64,000 bases of DNA from Bacteroidales bacterium (GTDB lineage Bacteria > Bacteroidota > Bacteroidia > Bacteroidales > WCHB1-69): the NCBI GenBank assembly GCA_024400755.1, contig JAKSMG010000008.1:1-64000 (forward strand). Direction: 5' to 3'. Below are positions 36,292-45,769 of this stretch, piece by piece (the first letter of the stretch is position 1; every line of letters begins with the position of its first letter). The translations under genes were made by a program, and so were the position numbers. The notes under the pieces were generated by a model that made no database searches, was not told where the DNA came from, and saw nothing but the letters and a program-made list of their open reading frames with translations.

Positions 36292-36957
36292 ATGAACGAA
36301 TTTGAAAAATACGCTATCAAGCATAGAGGAATCAGCAGTTTACGCCTCGAACAATATCAATCCATTCAGAATGACTACATCACGCCTTATATTATTGAAG
36401 AGCGTCCGATGAACATCACACAGTTGGATGTATTTTCGAGATTGATGAAAGACCGAATCATCTTTTTGGGCGTTCCCATTTATGATGACGTGGCCAATAT
36501 CATCCAGGCACAATTGTTATTCTTGGAATCACAAGACTCTGAACGCGACATCCAAATTTATTTGAACAGTCCTGGCGGAAGCGTGTATGCCGGTTTAGGC
36601 ATATACGACACGATGCAGTACTTAAAGCCCGAAATCTCGACCATTTGCACAGGAATGGCCGCTTCGATGGCTGCCGTATTGATGTGTGCGGGAGCTCACG
36701 GAAAACGTTTCGCTCTTCCCCATTCCCGCATTATGATTCATCAACCAATGGGCGGTACGCAAGGACAAGCTTCCGACATTGAAATCGAAGCCCGCGAAAT
36801 CCAGAAGTTGAAAAAGGAACTGTACGAAATCATCGCCCACCATTCAGGCAAGGATTACGAACAGGTTTGGGCCGACAGCGACCGCGATTATTGGATGACC
36901 GCCATTGAAGCCAAAGAATACGGAATGATTGACGAAGTGCTTAAAAGCGAAAGATAA
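36292..36957 (+). CDS. clpP: ATP-dependent Clp protease proteolytic subunit
   Basis: The 221-residue serine peptidase forms the ClpP chamber. Catalytic residues are visible: Ser in GMAASMAAVL, His in RIMIHQPMGG and Asp in the DRDYWM segment. The N-terminus is about 25 residues longer than in E. coli, as in other Bacteroidota. The clpX ATG overlaps its stop codon (TAATG), so the two are translationally coupled. Confidence 0.96.
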   Translation: MNEFEKYAIKHRGISSLRLEQYQSIQNDYITPYIIEERPMNITQLDVFSRLMKDRIIFLGVPIYDDVANIIQAQLLFLESQDSERDIQIYLNSPGGSVYAGLGIYDTMQYLKPEISTICTGMAASMAAVLMCAGAHGKRFALPHSRIMIHQPMGGTQGQASDIEIEAREIQKLKKELYEIIAHHSGKDYEQVWADSDRDYWMTAIEAKEYGMIDEVLKSER

Positions 36958-38183
36958 TGACCAAAGTTAAAGACGGGGAAATCTGCAGTTTTTGCGGGGC
37001 ACATATTACATCCGACCGCATTCTCATCCACGGGCTTCACGGAGCCATCTGCGAGAATTGTGTTCAAGCCGTGAATGACGTAATGCGGGACATTCGGGAA
37101 GAAGAAGGTCAACGCCAACGCTCCGAGATGAAAGTCAATCTGCTCAAGCCCAAGGAAATCAAAGCCAAGTTAGACGAATATGTCATCGGCCAAGATGAAG
37201 CCAAGAAGGTGATTTCCGTCGCCGTTTACAATCATTACAAACGAATTCTATACGACCAGCAAGATGATGTGGACATAGAAAAGTCCAACATCATCTTGGT
37301 TGGCGATACCGGTACTGGCAAAACGCTGATGGCCAGAACCATTGCCCAATTATTGGATGTTCCTTTCTGCATTGCCGACGCCACCGTCTTCACCGAAGCC
37401 GGCTATGTGGGTGAAGACGTGGAAAGCATCCTTACCCGTTTGCTGCAAGCCGCCGATTACGACGTAGCCCGTGCCGAACGCGGTATCGTTTTCATTGACG
37501 AAATAGACAAAGTGGCCCGCAAAGGTGCCGACAATCCCTCTATTACCAGGGACGTATCCGGAGAAGGTGTCCAGCAATCACTGCTGAAACTCTTGGAAGG
37601 TTCATTGGTCAACGTACCACCTCAGGGAGGCCGTAAGCATCCAGAACAAAAATTCACCGTGGTCAATACCAAGAACATTCTGTTCATCGGAAGCGGTGCC
37701 TTCAACAGCATCAACAAGATCATCGGAGAAAGAATGAACACCAATGTCATCGGCTATAATAAAAAGCATCAGGAACTGGATAAAAACAATATGATGCAGT
37801 ATATTTCTGCCCAAGACCTCAAGACGTTTGGCCTCATTCCGGAATTATGCGGACGTTTTCCAGTCATCACCTATATGAACGCATTGGATTCCGATGCCCT
37901 CAAACGCATTCTTACCGAACCCAAAAACGCATTGATCAAGCAATACATCCGCCTCTTTGAAATTGACGGCATTGAATTGAGTTTTGACGAAGACGCCCTC
38001 AACTACATCGTGTCGAAAGCGGTAGAATTAAAATTGGGAGCCCGCGGTCTGCGTTCCATCATTGAAAAAATAATGACCAATGCGATGTTCGAATTTCCAT
38101 CTTCAAAGAAAAAGAAGATCAAAATCACAGCGGATTACGCCAAGGAACAATTTGAAAACTCCATCTTTTCATTTTTAGACTAA
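36957..38183 (+). CDS. clpX: ATP-dependent Clp protease ATP-binding subunit
   Basis: The 408-residue unfoldase has an N-terminal zinc-binding domain (CSFCG...CENC). Walker A is GDTGTGKT, Walker B IVFIDEID, and the pore loop segment follows [10 protein letters not shown]. The IGF-type ClpP-binding loop region and a C-terminal small AAA domain ([12 protein letters not shown]) follow. It delivers substrates to ClpP. It ends four bases inside the stop end of a convergent response-regulator gene. Confidence 0.96.
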   Translation: MTKVKDGEICSFCGAHITSDRILIHGLHGAICENCVQAVNDVMRDIREEEGQRQRSEMKVNLLKPKEIKAKLDEYVIGQDEAKKVISVAVYNHYKRILYDQQDDVDIEKSNIILVGDTGTGKTLMARTIAQLLDVPFCIADATVFTEAGYVGEDVESILTRLLQAADYDVARAERGIVFIDEIDKVARKGADNPSITRDVSGEGVQQSLLKLLEGSLVNVPPQGGRKHPEQKFTVVNTKNILFIGSGAFNSINKIIGERMNTNVIGYNKKHQELDKNNMMQYISAQDLKTFGLIPELCGRFPVITYMNALDSDALKRILTEPKNALIKQYIRLFEIDGIELSFDEDALNYIVSKAVELKLGARGLRSIIEKIMTNAMFEFPSSKKKKIKITADYAKEQFENSIFSFLD

Positions 38184-38584
38184 AGCCTTTCCCGAAGGCA
38201 AGCCATTAGATTTATCAATTCTGTAGGATTAATTGGTTTTTCGGCACAAGCTACAATTCCTTTATGGATATTGGAACAAATGTCCTCGTAAAATTGATCT
38301 ATATATGCCGATATCAATATAATACACGGCACATTATTCAATAGATTAAAAATTTCAAGTCCGTTCATATCCGGAAGGTCCAAATCCAAGAACATAAAAT
38401 CGATTTGTGCCGACTGCATAAAGCAAACAACATCAGACAAACACGTAAAAGTGTGCACACACACCAACCAGTCACAACTTGCTAAAATATTTTTTATAGT
38501 TTTGTGTATGTTCAGATTATCGTCAACAATTACATAATTATAGAGGCACTGCATACTAATCGTATCATTTGACTGAGACATCAT
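38180..38584 (-). CDS. Stand-alone response-regulator receiver domain
   Basis: The 134-residue protein consists of one receiver domain. Acidic pocket is VIVDDN, phospho-acceptor Asp lies in MFLDLDLPDMNG, a switch Ser in LISAY, and Lys in AEKPIN. There is no output domain, so it probably acts by protein contact or as a phosphate relay. Its 3' end overlaps clpX by four bases and its 5' end overlaps the DMT transporter gene by about 20 bases. No cognate histidine kinase is nearby. Confidence 0.82.
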   Translation of the reverse strand: MMSQSNDTISMQCLYNYVIVDDNLNIHKTIKNILASCDWLVCVHTFTCLSDVVCFMQSAQIDFMFLDLDLPDMNGLEIFNLLNNVPCIILISAYIDQFYEDICSNIHKGIVACAEKPINPTELINLMACLRERL

Positions 38585-39482
38585 CTTTTGCGCGGCTAGT
38601 AGTGACTAAATAAACACCTATCAAAATTAAGACCAAGGCCACGGGCTTGTTCCAAGTAAAAATATCCTGTCCGACAGCAATGGCAATGCAAGCGGTCACC
38701 ACCGGCTGCAAATTGCTATACATACTTACCGTGGTTGGTCGCAAAAAGCGTAAAGAGAAAGGTAACAAGAAATAAGATACCACGGTGGCAAATACCAACA
38801 CCACAGCCAAATTAATATAGGCCATCACTGGAACAGCGGTAAAAAAAATAGGACAAGAGTCTAACGAAATATTGGGAATGGCAATGGGGATGCAAATTAT
38901 ACAGCCCATTAAAAACATCCACTTCATCATCGTTATCGGATTATATTTTTGGGATACGGTTCTAGTGATTAGCAAATAAGTGGCATAAAAGACAATATTG
39001 ACAAAGCAGAGTGTCAACCCAATGGGTGTGGCGTTGGCATCGATTTTCCAAGAAAAAAGCACGATCATCAACGCACCACAAATGCCCACGATCACCCCGG
39101 CCGACTTCTGCAGAGAAATCGGTTCCTTAAGAAATACCGCAGCCATCAACATCACCAGCAACGGACTGGTTGCCGAAATCAGCGACACATAGCACGGAGA
39201 AGTATAACGAAAAGCCTCCCCAAAAGCCAGAAGCGTACCTGCCAACACGACGGCACCCACGACAAAAAGTGCCATATCCCTTTTTTCAACCTTTTCTCGC
39301 GGCACAAACAGCGACAAAATCCAAAAAGCAATGGCCCCAAAAAGCATTCGCACGGCAGTAAACGCCAGAGGGGAAATATATTCGGGCACAACGGCTTCGG
39401 AACAATTCGGATTTATGCCAAAAATAACATAAACCGCCAATGCCGCCAAATGGCCTTTCCATTTATTCGTATTTCTGTTCAT
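38565..39482 (-). CDS. EamA-family (DMT superfamily) exporter
   Basis: The 305-residue protein has about ten hydrophobic helices in two EamA halves. The first begins VYVIFGINPNCSEAVVPEYISPLAFTAVRML and the second near LCFVNIVFYATYLLITRT. Members export metabolites such as amino acids, but the substrate is not evident. It lies downstream of the initiator tRNA terminator on the same strand and overlaps the receiver gene, so the two are likely co-transcribed. Confidence 0.85.
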   Translation of the reverse strand: MNRNTNKWKGHLAALAVYVIFGINPNCSEAVVPEYISPLAFTAVRMLFGAIAFWILSLFVPREKVEKRDMALFVVGAVVLAGTLLAFGEAFRYTSPCYVSLISATSPLLVMLMAAVFLKEPISLQKSAGVIVGICGALMIVLFSWKIDANATPIGLTLCFVNIVFYATYLLITRTVSQKYNPITMMKWMFLMGCIICIPIAIPNISLDSCPIFFTAVPVMAYINLAVVLVFATVVSYFLLPFSLRFLRPTTVSMYSNLQPVVTACIAIAVGQDIFTWNKPVALVLILIGVYLVTTSRAKDDVSVK

Positions 39483-39496
39483 TTTCTAAATAAAAA

Positions 39497-39519
39497 AAGC
39501 AGGATGCACCGCATCCCGC
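39497..39519 (-). terminator. Terminator of initiator tRNA
   Basis: The minus strand has a 9-bp stem GCGGGATGC/GCATCCTGC with one G-T pair, followed by seven T, six bases past the tRNA 3' end. Confidence 0.8.
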
Positions 39520-39524
39520 CTTAG

Positions 39525-39596
<72 letters not shown>

Positions 39597-39607
39597 ATAT
39601 TGTTATG

Positions 39608-39615
39608 CAAAAATA
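39608..39615 (-). promoter_or_regulatory. -7 box for initiator tRNA
   Basis: The minus strand reads TATTTTTG followed by CA, 12 bp upstream of the tRNA 5' end. Confidence 0.65.
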
Positions 39616-39770
39616 CAATTTTTTTTGTAAAAAACACACCTTAATCAATATATTTATAAAAAACTGAATATCAATAATTTATAATAAAAATTGAAAATAT
39701 AATCCTAATTTGGATACAAAATGGCTCGTTTTTTTGGAAAGAAAAAGCCTCCCATTTGACAAAAAAATCG

Positions 39771-39778
39771 TACCTTTG
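39771..39778 (+). promoter_or_regulatory. -7 box for the NlpC/P60 gene
   Basis: TACCTTTG lies 18 bp before the ATG at 39797. It excludes the longer frame starting at 39710. Confidence 0.65.
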
Positions 39779-39796
39779 CCCTGTAAATTACAAAAG

Positions 39797-40609
39797 ATGC
39801 TCAAAAAAACGCTTATACTTTTGACCCTGTTTATGATGTCGTTGATCCTTTACGCACAAGACGACATCCTTTACGAGAATTACGCTGAAGACACGGTTTC
39901 ATCCAATTTTGAATCCCAAATCACTTGTCCGACCATCGATTCCATCATTCAATTTGCCTTTTACAAAAAGCCCACTTCAAAATACAAATACGGAGCTGCC
40001 GGTCCCAACCATTTCGATTGTTCGGGATTCGTCTATTACTGTTTCAATCAGTTTGGCATTACGCTTCCACGCAGTTCTCGCGATATGTTTTTGGTAGGAA
40101 AGAAAGTGGCAAAGGAAGAACTGATACCCGGAGATTTGGTATTTTTCTCTCGAGGCAGGCTTGCCATTGGACACGTCGGCATTGTGATTGAAACCGACAT
40201 CGATGCCGCCCACAATTTCCGCTTCATCCACTCTTCAACCAACAAAACCAACATCAGAGTGGATAATTCTGCCAGTCCAGGATATGCGGCACGCTTTAAG
40301 GGAGCCCGTCGCATCATAAGTTGCGAAAACGACATTGTTGCCATTTTACCCAACGACACAACGGTCATCGACACCATCGTTTCGAAGCCCATCATAGGGA
40401 AGCCCGAAATCGTGCAAAAACCCATCGTTGTTCAGCAACAGCCGGTCAAAGTCGAAGTAAAGTCCACCAAATATCACAAAATCAAGAAAGGCGAAACCCT
40501 ATCTGGCATTGCCCGTAAATACCACACCAGTGTTAGCAATTTAAAAAAATGGAACAAACTCCGTTCCGACTTTATTCGTGAAGGGCAACGCATTATTGTG
40601 GGCAAATAA
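39797..40609 (+). CDS. Secreted NlpC/P60 peptidoglycan endopeptidase with LysM domain
   Basis: The 270-residue protein has a signal peptide (1-20, ending LYAQ) and an NlpC/P60 domain (about residues 45-180). The catalytic Cys is in FDCSGFVYYC, and the His residues in GHVGIVI and FIHSST complete the triad region. A C-terminal LysM domain (about 224-268, YHKIKKGETLSGIARKY) binds peptidoglycan. It probably cuts peptide cross-links in the cell wall. It is in the same direction as meaB, 18 bp upstream. Confidence 0.9.
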   Translation: MLKKTLILLTLFMMSLILYAQDDILYENYAEDTVSSNFESQITCPTIDSIIQFAFYKKPTSKYKYGAAGPNHFDCSGFVYYCFNQFGITLPRSSRDMFLVGKKVAKEELIPGDLVFFSRGRLAIGHVGIVIETDIDAAHNFRFIHSSTNKTNIRVDNSASPGYAARFKGARRIISCENDIVAILPNDTTVIDTIVSKPIIGKPEIVQKPIVVQQQPVKVEVKSTKYHKIKKGETLSGIARKYHTSVSNLKKWNKLRSDFIREGQRIIVGK

Positions 40610-40627
40610 TTTTAGCAGTTAAAGATT

Positions 40628-41695
40628 ATGGAAGAATATAAATCAGCATTATCCGTACAAGAAGGCATTGAACAGCCCGTCTCGGTCAACCCCTATTTTC
40701 AGCGCAAAAAAGCCAGCCGGAAAGCACTTAGCGCGGATGAATATGTTAATGGCATATTGGCCCACGACCGTGTAATTTTGAGCCAGGCCATCACATTGGT
40801 GGAAAGCACCAATCCCGATCATTTTGACCTTGCACAAACCGTCATAGAAAAATGCCTTCCGCACTCTGGCAATTCCATTCGCATCGGCATCACCGGCGTT
40901 CCCGGTGTCGGGAAAAGCACATTTATTGAAAGTTTTGGACAATATTTGACCAATTTGGGACACAAAGTGGCCGTTTTGGCCATTGACCCGAGCAGCGAAC
41001 GTTCCAAGGGCAGCATTTTAGGAGACAAAACGCGTATGGAACGCTTATCCGTTGACCCCAACGCCTTCATCCGCCCCACCCCTTCGGGACTTACCCTGGG
41101 CGGCGTGGCCCGAAAGACAAGAGAAACCACCATTCTTTGCGAAGCAGCCGGTTTTGACGTCATCTTGATAGAGACTGTCGGCGTAGGGCAGTCGGAAACC
41201 ATTGTCAAATCTATGGTTGACTTTTTCCTCTTGCTAATGTTGGCAGGTGCCGGCGACGAACTGCAAGGTATCAAGCGTGGCATTATGGAAATGGCCGATG
41301 CCCTCATCATCAACAAAGCCGATGGCGACAACCTTTCAAAGGCCACCGCCGCCAAAGCCCAATACCGCTCTGCCCTCAAGCTCTTTCCTCCCAACGAAAA
41401 CGGCTGGGAACCCCGCGCCGACATCTGCTCAGCCCTGAACAACGACGGCATCGAAAACGTATGGAACATCATTTGCCAATTTAAAAACCTTACCCAAAGC
41501 AATCACTACTTCTTTAAACAACGCGACGAACAACTGATCAAAACATTTTATGACTGGGTGGATTTTTCCATAAAAAACAATTTTTATTCCAATAATGTTA
41601 TCAAAAACAAAATCGAAGAACTTGAAATTTTAGTCAAAGAGAAAAAAATATCCCCCTATCAAGCTGGAAGTCAATTAATTGAAATAAGCAGGTAA
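40628..41695 (+). CDS. meaB: MeaB-type GTPase, methylmalonyl-CoA mutase chaperone
   Basis: The 355-residue G3E-family GTPase has a P-loop GVPGVGKST, the [20 protein letters not shown] segment typical of MeaB/ArgK, and a G4-type NKAD motif. It guards and reloads the cobalamin cofactor of methylmalonyl-CoA mutase or a similar mutase. The mutase genes are not in this window. A second cobalamin enzyme, lysine 5,6-aminomutase, is encoded at 56000-58410, but MeaB is not known to serve it. Confidence 0.92.
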   Translation: MEEYKSALSVQEGIEQPVSVNPYFQRKKASRKALSADEYVNGILAHDRVILSQAITLVESTNPDHFDLAQTVIEKCLPHSGNSIRIGITGVPGVGKSTFIESFGQYLTNLGHKVAVLAIDPSSERSKGSILGDKTRMERLSVDPNAFIRPTPSGLTLGGVARKTRETTILCEAAGFDVILIETVGVGQSETIVKSMVDFFLLLMLAGAGDELQGIKRGIMEMADALIINKADGDNLSKATAAKAQYRSALKLFPPNENGWEPRADICSALNNDGIENVWNIICQFKNLTQSNHYFFKQRDEQLIKTFYDWVDFSIKNNFYSNNVIKNKIEELEILVKEKKISPYQAGSQLIEISR

Positions 41696-41732
41696 AATTA
41701 GAAGGACTGTTTTTTTATTCAAAAAAAATTTT

Positions 41733-41740
41733 TATCTTTG
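41733..41740 (+). promoter_or_regulatory. -7 box for the small lipoprotein cluster
   Basis: TATCTTTG followed by CG lies 19 bp before the first ATG at 41760. The three small genes probably share this promoter. Confidence 0.65.
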
Positions 41741-41759
41741 CGTTCTAAATCTATAGATT

Positions 41760-41987
41760 ATGAAAAAAGCATTATTTGTTATCGGTTTGGTCTTGTTAGT
41801 TGGCTGCAGTTTAATTTCTTGCAAAAGAGAATGTTTTTGCGATTATCACCGTTTAGAAACCGGCAACGTCATCAAGAACTATGATATTGGCCCCGCAACC
41901 AAGCAGGAATGTGCAAATTTGAACAAAATTGACACCGTCCAAATCTACACGGGTACTTTCCACGATTCAGTTGTTTGCCATTTTTAA
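41760..41987 (+). CDS. Tiny Cys-rich lipoprotein, member 1 of 3
   Basis: The 75-residue protein has a signal peptide and the lipid Cys in SLISCKRECFC, so the first mature residues are C-K-R-E-C-F-C. Further Cys occur at ECANL and near the C-terminus (VVCHF). The pattern is shared with the next two genes although the rest of the sequences differ. I do not recognise the family. Confidence 0.75.
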   Translation: MKKALFVIGLVLLVGCSLISCKRECFCDYHRLETGNVIKNYDIGPATKQECANLNKIDTVQIYTGTFHDSVVCHF

Positions 41988-42006
41988 TCATCAAGTTTTG
42001 ACAGCA

Positions 42007-42228
42007 ATGAAAAATGCTATTAAAATATTAGGATTTATTGGCATTATGGCTTTACTTTTCACTTCTTGCAACAAGAAGTGTTCTTGCACGACTTCCGTTC
42101 CCGGATTTGAAGATGAAACTATCATTTATGAAAAACCAAACGGAAAGCACGCTTGTAAAGTCTATCAAGATAATCAAAATAAGATTTTAACATCAGTAAA
42201 CGGCAAAGTAGCCTGCGTTTACCAATAA
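42007..42228 (+). CDS. Tiny Cys-rich lipoprotein, member 2 of 3
   Basis: The 73-residue protein has lipid Cys in LFTSCNKKCSC, then KHACKVY and VACVYQ near the end. It starts 19 bp after the previous gene. A frame that begins earlier at 41929 overlaps member 1 and lacks a signal peptide start, so the ATG at 42007 is correct. The function is unknown. Confidence 0.78.
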   Translation: MKNAIKILGFIGIMALLFTSCNKKCSCTTSVPGFEDETIIYEKPNGKHACKVYQDNQNKILTSVNGKVACVYQ

Positions 42229-42239
42229 TATTTTACTCA

Positions 42240-42449
42240 ATGAAAAAAGCCATTGTTCTGTTTTTGGCCTTTTGCTTGGTGATTTGCATTTCTTCTTGCA
42301 CGAAAAAATGCAAATGCTCTCTCTGGAAAAACGGCGGAACCGTTGAAAACGCCATCGACTTTGAAAGAGAATTAGATCAAGCCTACGACAATTGTTCTGC
42401 AATGAGCAATTTTGACGAAACCACCCAAACAGGTTTGAAATGTAAATAA
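42240..42449 (+). CDS. Tiny Cys-rich lipoprotein, member 3 of 3
   Basis: The 69-residue protein has lipid Cys in CISSCTKKCKC, then YDNCSAM and LKCK at the end. It follows member 2 by 11 bp and ends 8 bp from the convergent polA stop. The mature proteins are only about 50 residues. The shared spacing of four Cys besides the lipid Cys suggests a small fold with two disulfides or a bound metal, which is inference. Confidence 0.78.
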   Translation: MKKAIVLFLAFCLVICISSCTKKCKCSLWKNGGTVENAIDFERELDQAYDNCSAMSNFDETTQTGLKCK

Positions 42450-42457
42450 GCCAAAGC

Positions 42458-45151
42458 TTAGTGGGCTTCAAACCAGCTCACACCTTCATTGATATCCACA
42501 TCTAACGGTACCGAAAGTTGTAAAGCACTGCTCATAATTTTCCGTACCGTGTTTTTTATCTGCTCAATTTCAGATTTACGTACTTCAAAGACCAATTCAT
42601 CGTGGACCTGTAAGACCATTTTGCAATCCAATTGCTGAGCTTTGATTTCGCGTGCAAGATTGACCATGGCAATTTTTATCATATCGGCAGCCGTACCTTG
42701 AATAGGCGCGTTAATGGCATTTCGTTCCGCCGCCTTACGCAAAATCGCATTGGCAGAATTGATGTCTTTAATATAACGACGACGTCCCAACAAGGTCTCT
42801 ACGTAGCCGTTTTGACGTGCGAACTCCATCGTGTCCAACAAATATTGACTGATTTTTGGGAAACCGGCAAAATAATCCGTAATCAACTCCCGGGCTTCCT
42901 TTTGCGGAATATGCAGTCTTTCTGCCAAACCAAAAGCAGAAATGCCGTATAGAATACCAAAATTAACCGTCTTCGCATTGCGACGCATCGTACTTGTCAC
43001 ATCCTCTTCCGCCACTTTATATACGTGAGCAGCCATCGCCGCGTGAATATCCTTATGCTGACGGAATGTCTCAATCATTCGTTCATCACCGCAGACGTGT
43101 GCTACAATACGCAATTCTACCTGAGAATAATCCGCCGCCATCATTACATAATCCTCGTTGGAAGCCACAAAGGCCTTGCGGATATCCCTTCCTCGCTCGG
43201 TTCGAATCGGAATATTCTGCAAGTTTGGATTTACGGAACTCAATCGACCCGTGGAAGTCACCGTTTGCGTATAGGTGGTGTGGATACGCCCCGTCTTGGG
43301 ATTGATTAACTGCGGCAAAGCATCAATGTATGTGGATTTCAACTTCGACAACTGGCGCCATTCCAAAATCAACGACACAATCGGATGCTTGTTCACCAAC
43401 TTGTTCAAAACCTCTTCTCCTGTTTGATATTGCTTGGTTTTCGTCAACTTGGCATTTTCGATAATGCGCAGTTTCTCAAACAAAATCTCACCCATCTGCT
43501 TTGGCGAAGCAATATTGAATTTTTCGCCTGCCAAGGCATAGATATGCTCTTCCAAATCGGCCAAATCCTGTGCCAAAGTCAGTGAATTTTCTTGCAGTAC
43601 GTGCTCATCCAACTTGACCCCAGTATATTCCATATCTGCCAACACTTCTTCCAAAGGCATCTCCACATCATTGAACAAGGACATCAAATTATTATTGGTC
43701 AATTCGTTCAACAACAGCGGATACAGTTGGGCAAAAACTTCCACCCTTTCACACACGGCCAAATGAGAAGCGGCATTGTCTTCCATCAAAGAATAATTCA
43801 ATAAATTCTCAGACAAATTTTTCAATTTATGAGAATTCTCCGGCTGAATCAAATAATGGGCAATCTGCAAATCAAAAAAAGATGCTTTCGAATTTAATTT
43901 CAGTCCGTGAAAGAACTTAAAAGTAGGTTTCATTTCAAAAGAAACCACCAGATTTTCATTCTCGAATATATACTTCAGCAGATTTTTAAAACGGGTGGGC
44001 TCTTCCAACAAATGATAATATATCGTATTTTGATTTTCAGCAAGTGCGAATCCCGCAATTTTATCATTGACCAACAGCCAATCGAAAAAGAAAGTAGCGT
44101 TGGGCTTGATTTCCAGCTCTTTCACATCAAAAAGCTGCACATAATTATGCGGCAAGGATTCAAAAGTCTTATAAACCGGCATCGTTACTTCCTCATTTTC
44201 TTCCACAGGAACAGGTGAAGCAAACAAATCGACTTGTGCGGGATCAGACTTTCCGATTTCTCCCGGATTCAACGACAAATCGGAAAACACCCGCTTGGAC
44301 AAAGCCCTAAATTCCAATTCTTCAAAAACGGCCTTCAATTTTTGAGGATTTGGACCGTCGTACTTCATAGTTTCAAAATCGCAAGTAATGGGAACATCTA
44401 AAATAATGGTTGCCAACATTTTAGACATCAAGGCCTGTTCTTGGTTGTCTATCAATGCCTGTTTCAATTTAGCATTAGCTACTTGGTCGATATGGGCATA
44501 AATATTTTCGATTGAGCCGAATTCTCCCACGAGTTTTTTGGCTTTCACCTCGCCCACTCCGGGAACGCCAGGAATATTATCGGAAGCGTCGCCCCACAAA
44601 CCCAAGATATCGATAAGCTGCTCTGGTTTTTGGATGCCATATTTCTCACAAATGCCATCCACGCCCACCACCTGTGCCGGCTGACCGAACTTTGCCGGTT
44701 TATACATAAAGATATTATCGGAAACCAGTTGTCCGTAATCCTTGTCGGAAGTCATCATATAAACCTGAAAACCCTCGATTTCTGCCCGTTTGGCCAGCGT
44801 TCCCACAATATCATCGGCTTCATAGCCGTCCAACATCACCATAGGAATGTTAAAGGCGTCAATAACCTTTTTGATATAGGGAATCGAATTGATAATGTCG
44901 TCGGGAGTCGCTTCACGATTGGCCTTATAGGCGGCAAAATCGGCGTGACGTAGTGTCGGCGCACCCGTATCAAAAGCCACGGCGATATGCGTGGGTTGCT
45001 CTTGTCGCAGCACTTCATACAAGGTGTTGGTAAAGCCCAAGGTTGCCGACGTGTTAACCCCCTTGGAGGTAATTCTGGGAGACTTGGCCATAGCATAGTA
45101 AGCTCTGTAAATCAAAGCCATGGCATCGAGAATAAACAGTTTTTTCTGCAT
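42458..45151 (-). CDS. polA: DNA polymerase I, with a degenerate 3'-5' exonuclease domain
   Basis: The 897-residue enzyme fills gaps and removes RNA primers. The 5'-nuclease domain is intact (TSDKDYGQLV, GDASDNIPGVPGVG). Polymerase motifs are intact as well: MAADYSQVELRI (A), RRNAKTVNFGILYGISAFGL (O helix) and LQVHDELVFEV (C). The middle region should hold a 3'-5' exonuclease. At its start, where active enzymes have DTET-like residues, it reads FFFDWLLVND. The second motif reads VSFEMKPTFKFF, without the usual Asn and Asp. Proofreading is therefore probably lost. The length is normal. Confidence 0.95.
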   Translation of the reverse strand: MQKKLFILDAMALIYRAYYAMAKSPRITSKGVNTSATLGFTNTLYEVLRQEQPTHIAVAFDTGAPTLRHADFAAYKANREATPDDIINSIPYIKKVIDAFNIPMVMLDGYEADDIVGTLAKRAEIEGFQVYMMTSDKDYGQLVSDNIFMYKPAKFGQPAQVVGVDGICEKYGIQKPEQLIDILGLWGDASDNIPGVPGVGEVKAKKLVGEFGSIENIYAHIDQVANAKLKQALIDNQEQALMSKMLATIILDVPITCDFETMKYDGPNPQKLKAVFEELEFRALSKRVFSDLSLNPGEIGKSDPAQVDLFASPVPVEENEEVTMPVYKTFESLPHNYVQLFDVKELEIKPNATFFFDWLLVNDKIAGFALAENQNTIYYHLLEEPTRFKNLLKYIFENENLVVSFEMKPTFKFFHGLKLNSKASFFDLQIAHYLIQPENSHKLKNLSENLLNYSLMEDNAASHLAVCERVEVFAQLYPLLLNELTNNNLMSLFNDVEMPLEEVLADMEYTGVKLDEHVLQENSLTLAQDLADLEEHIYALAGEKFNIASPKQMGEILFEKLRIIENAKLTKTKQYQTGEEVLNKLVNKHPIVSLILEWRQLSKLKSTYIDALPQLINPKTGRIHTTYTQTVTSTGRLSSVNPNLQNIPIRTERGRDIRKAFVASNEDYVMMAADYSQVELRIVAHVCGDERMIETFRQHKDIHAAMAAHVYKVAEEDVTSTMRRNAKTVNFGILYGISAFGLAERLHIPQKEARELITDYFAGFPKISQYLLDTMEFARQNGYVETLLGRRRYIKDINSANAILRKAAERNAINAPIQGTAADMIKIAMVNLAREIKAQQLDCKMVLQVHDELVFEVRKSEIEQIKNTVRKIMSSALQLSVPLDVDINEGVSWFEAH

Positions 45152-45165
45152 CGTGAAGAGATTAT

Positions 45166-45591
45166 TTATTTTGACAAAAATTCATTTAACTTCTCATAAT
45201 CAGCATCGGATATTTCCGAGTGTTTAAACTTCGTGCTGAAGTTTTTGGTTTCATCCACCAAATGAATCCAGCCCTCATCTTCGCTCATTTCCACATTCGC
45301 CCTATAGCCATAGTAGGAAGAATCCTCCGATGACCAGACCGTCACATACCGATTAATGACAATTCTATCATCATAAAGCGAAATTTGCAACGGATATTTT
45401 GAAAACTTCTTTGACATAAAAAAAATACCACCGAAGAATATCAGCATCAATATCAAATCCAGATACGATCTTAGTTGCAATGAAATCGTCAAAAAAATAT
45501 TTAAGATGAACACCACGGCGTAAGTGATATAGAACGAACACGTCCAGATTTTGATTTTTCTTTGATTGATTTTAATGTGATACTTTTCCAT
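45166..45591 (-). CDS. Hypothetical membrane protein with a PH-like C-terminal part
   Basis: The 141-residue protein has two membrane helices (about residues 18-36 and 42-60). A short cytoplasmic domain follows, with strands PLQISLYDDRIVINRYV and ending YEKLNEFLSK. The layout recalls small PH-like or YcxB-like proteins, but I do not recognise it with confidence. It lies 14 bp upstream of polA on the same strand and has its own -7 box. Confidence 0.65.
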   Translation of the reverse strand: MEKYHIKINQRKIKIWTCSFYITYAVVFILNIFLTISLQLRSYLDLILMLIFFGGIFFMSKKFSKYPLQISLYDDRIVINRYVTVWSSEDSSYYGYRANVEMSEDEGWIHLVDETKNFSTKFKHSEISDADYEKLNEFLSK

Positions 45592-45614
45592 AGTTCTAAC
45601 ATTTGATTTACGGG

Positions 45615-45622
45615 CAAAGATA
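45615..45622 (-). promoter_or_regulatory. -7 box for the 141-residue membrane protein and polA
   Basis: The minus strand reads TATCTTTG, 24 bp upstream of the ATG at 45591. Confidence 0.6.
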
Positions 45623-45693
45623 CGAATTTTCGTTAAAAATTATCTATAACGCATAAAATTTATTTCAAGTTTAATATTTTAAGAAAAAAAATT

Positions 45694-45701
45694 TATATTT
45701 G
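45694..45701 (+). promoter_or_regulatory. -7 box for the fused oxidoreductase gene
   Basis: TATATTTG lies 69 bp before the ATG at 45770. Confidence 0.5.
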
Positions 45702-45769
45702 TAAAAATTTATTGCCAATATTACAATATAATCTAACAATCTCAATTTCAATAAATTATCACAAAAATT

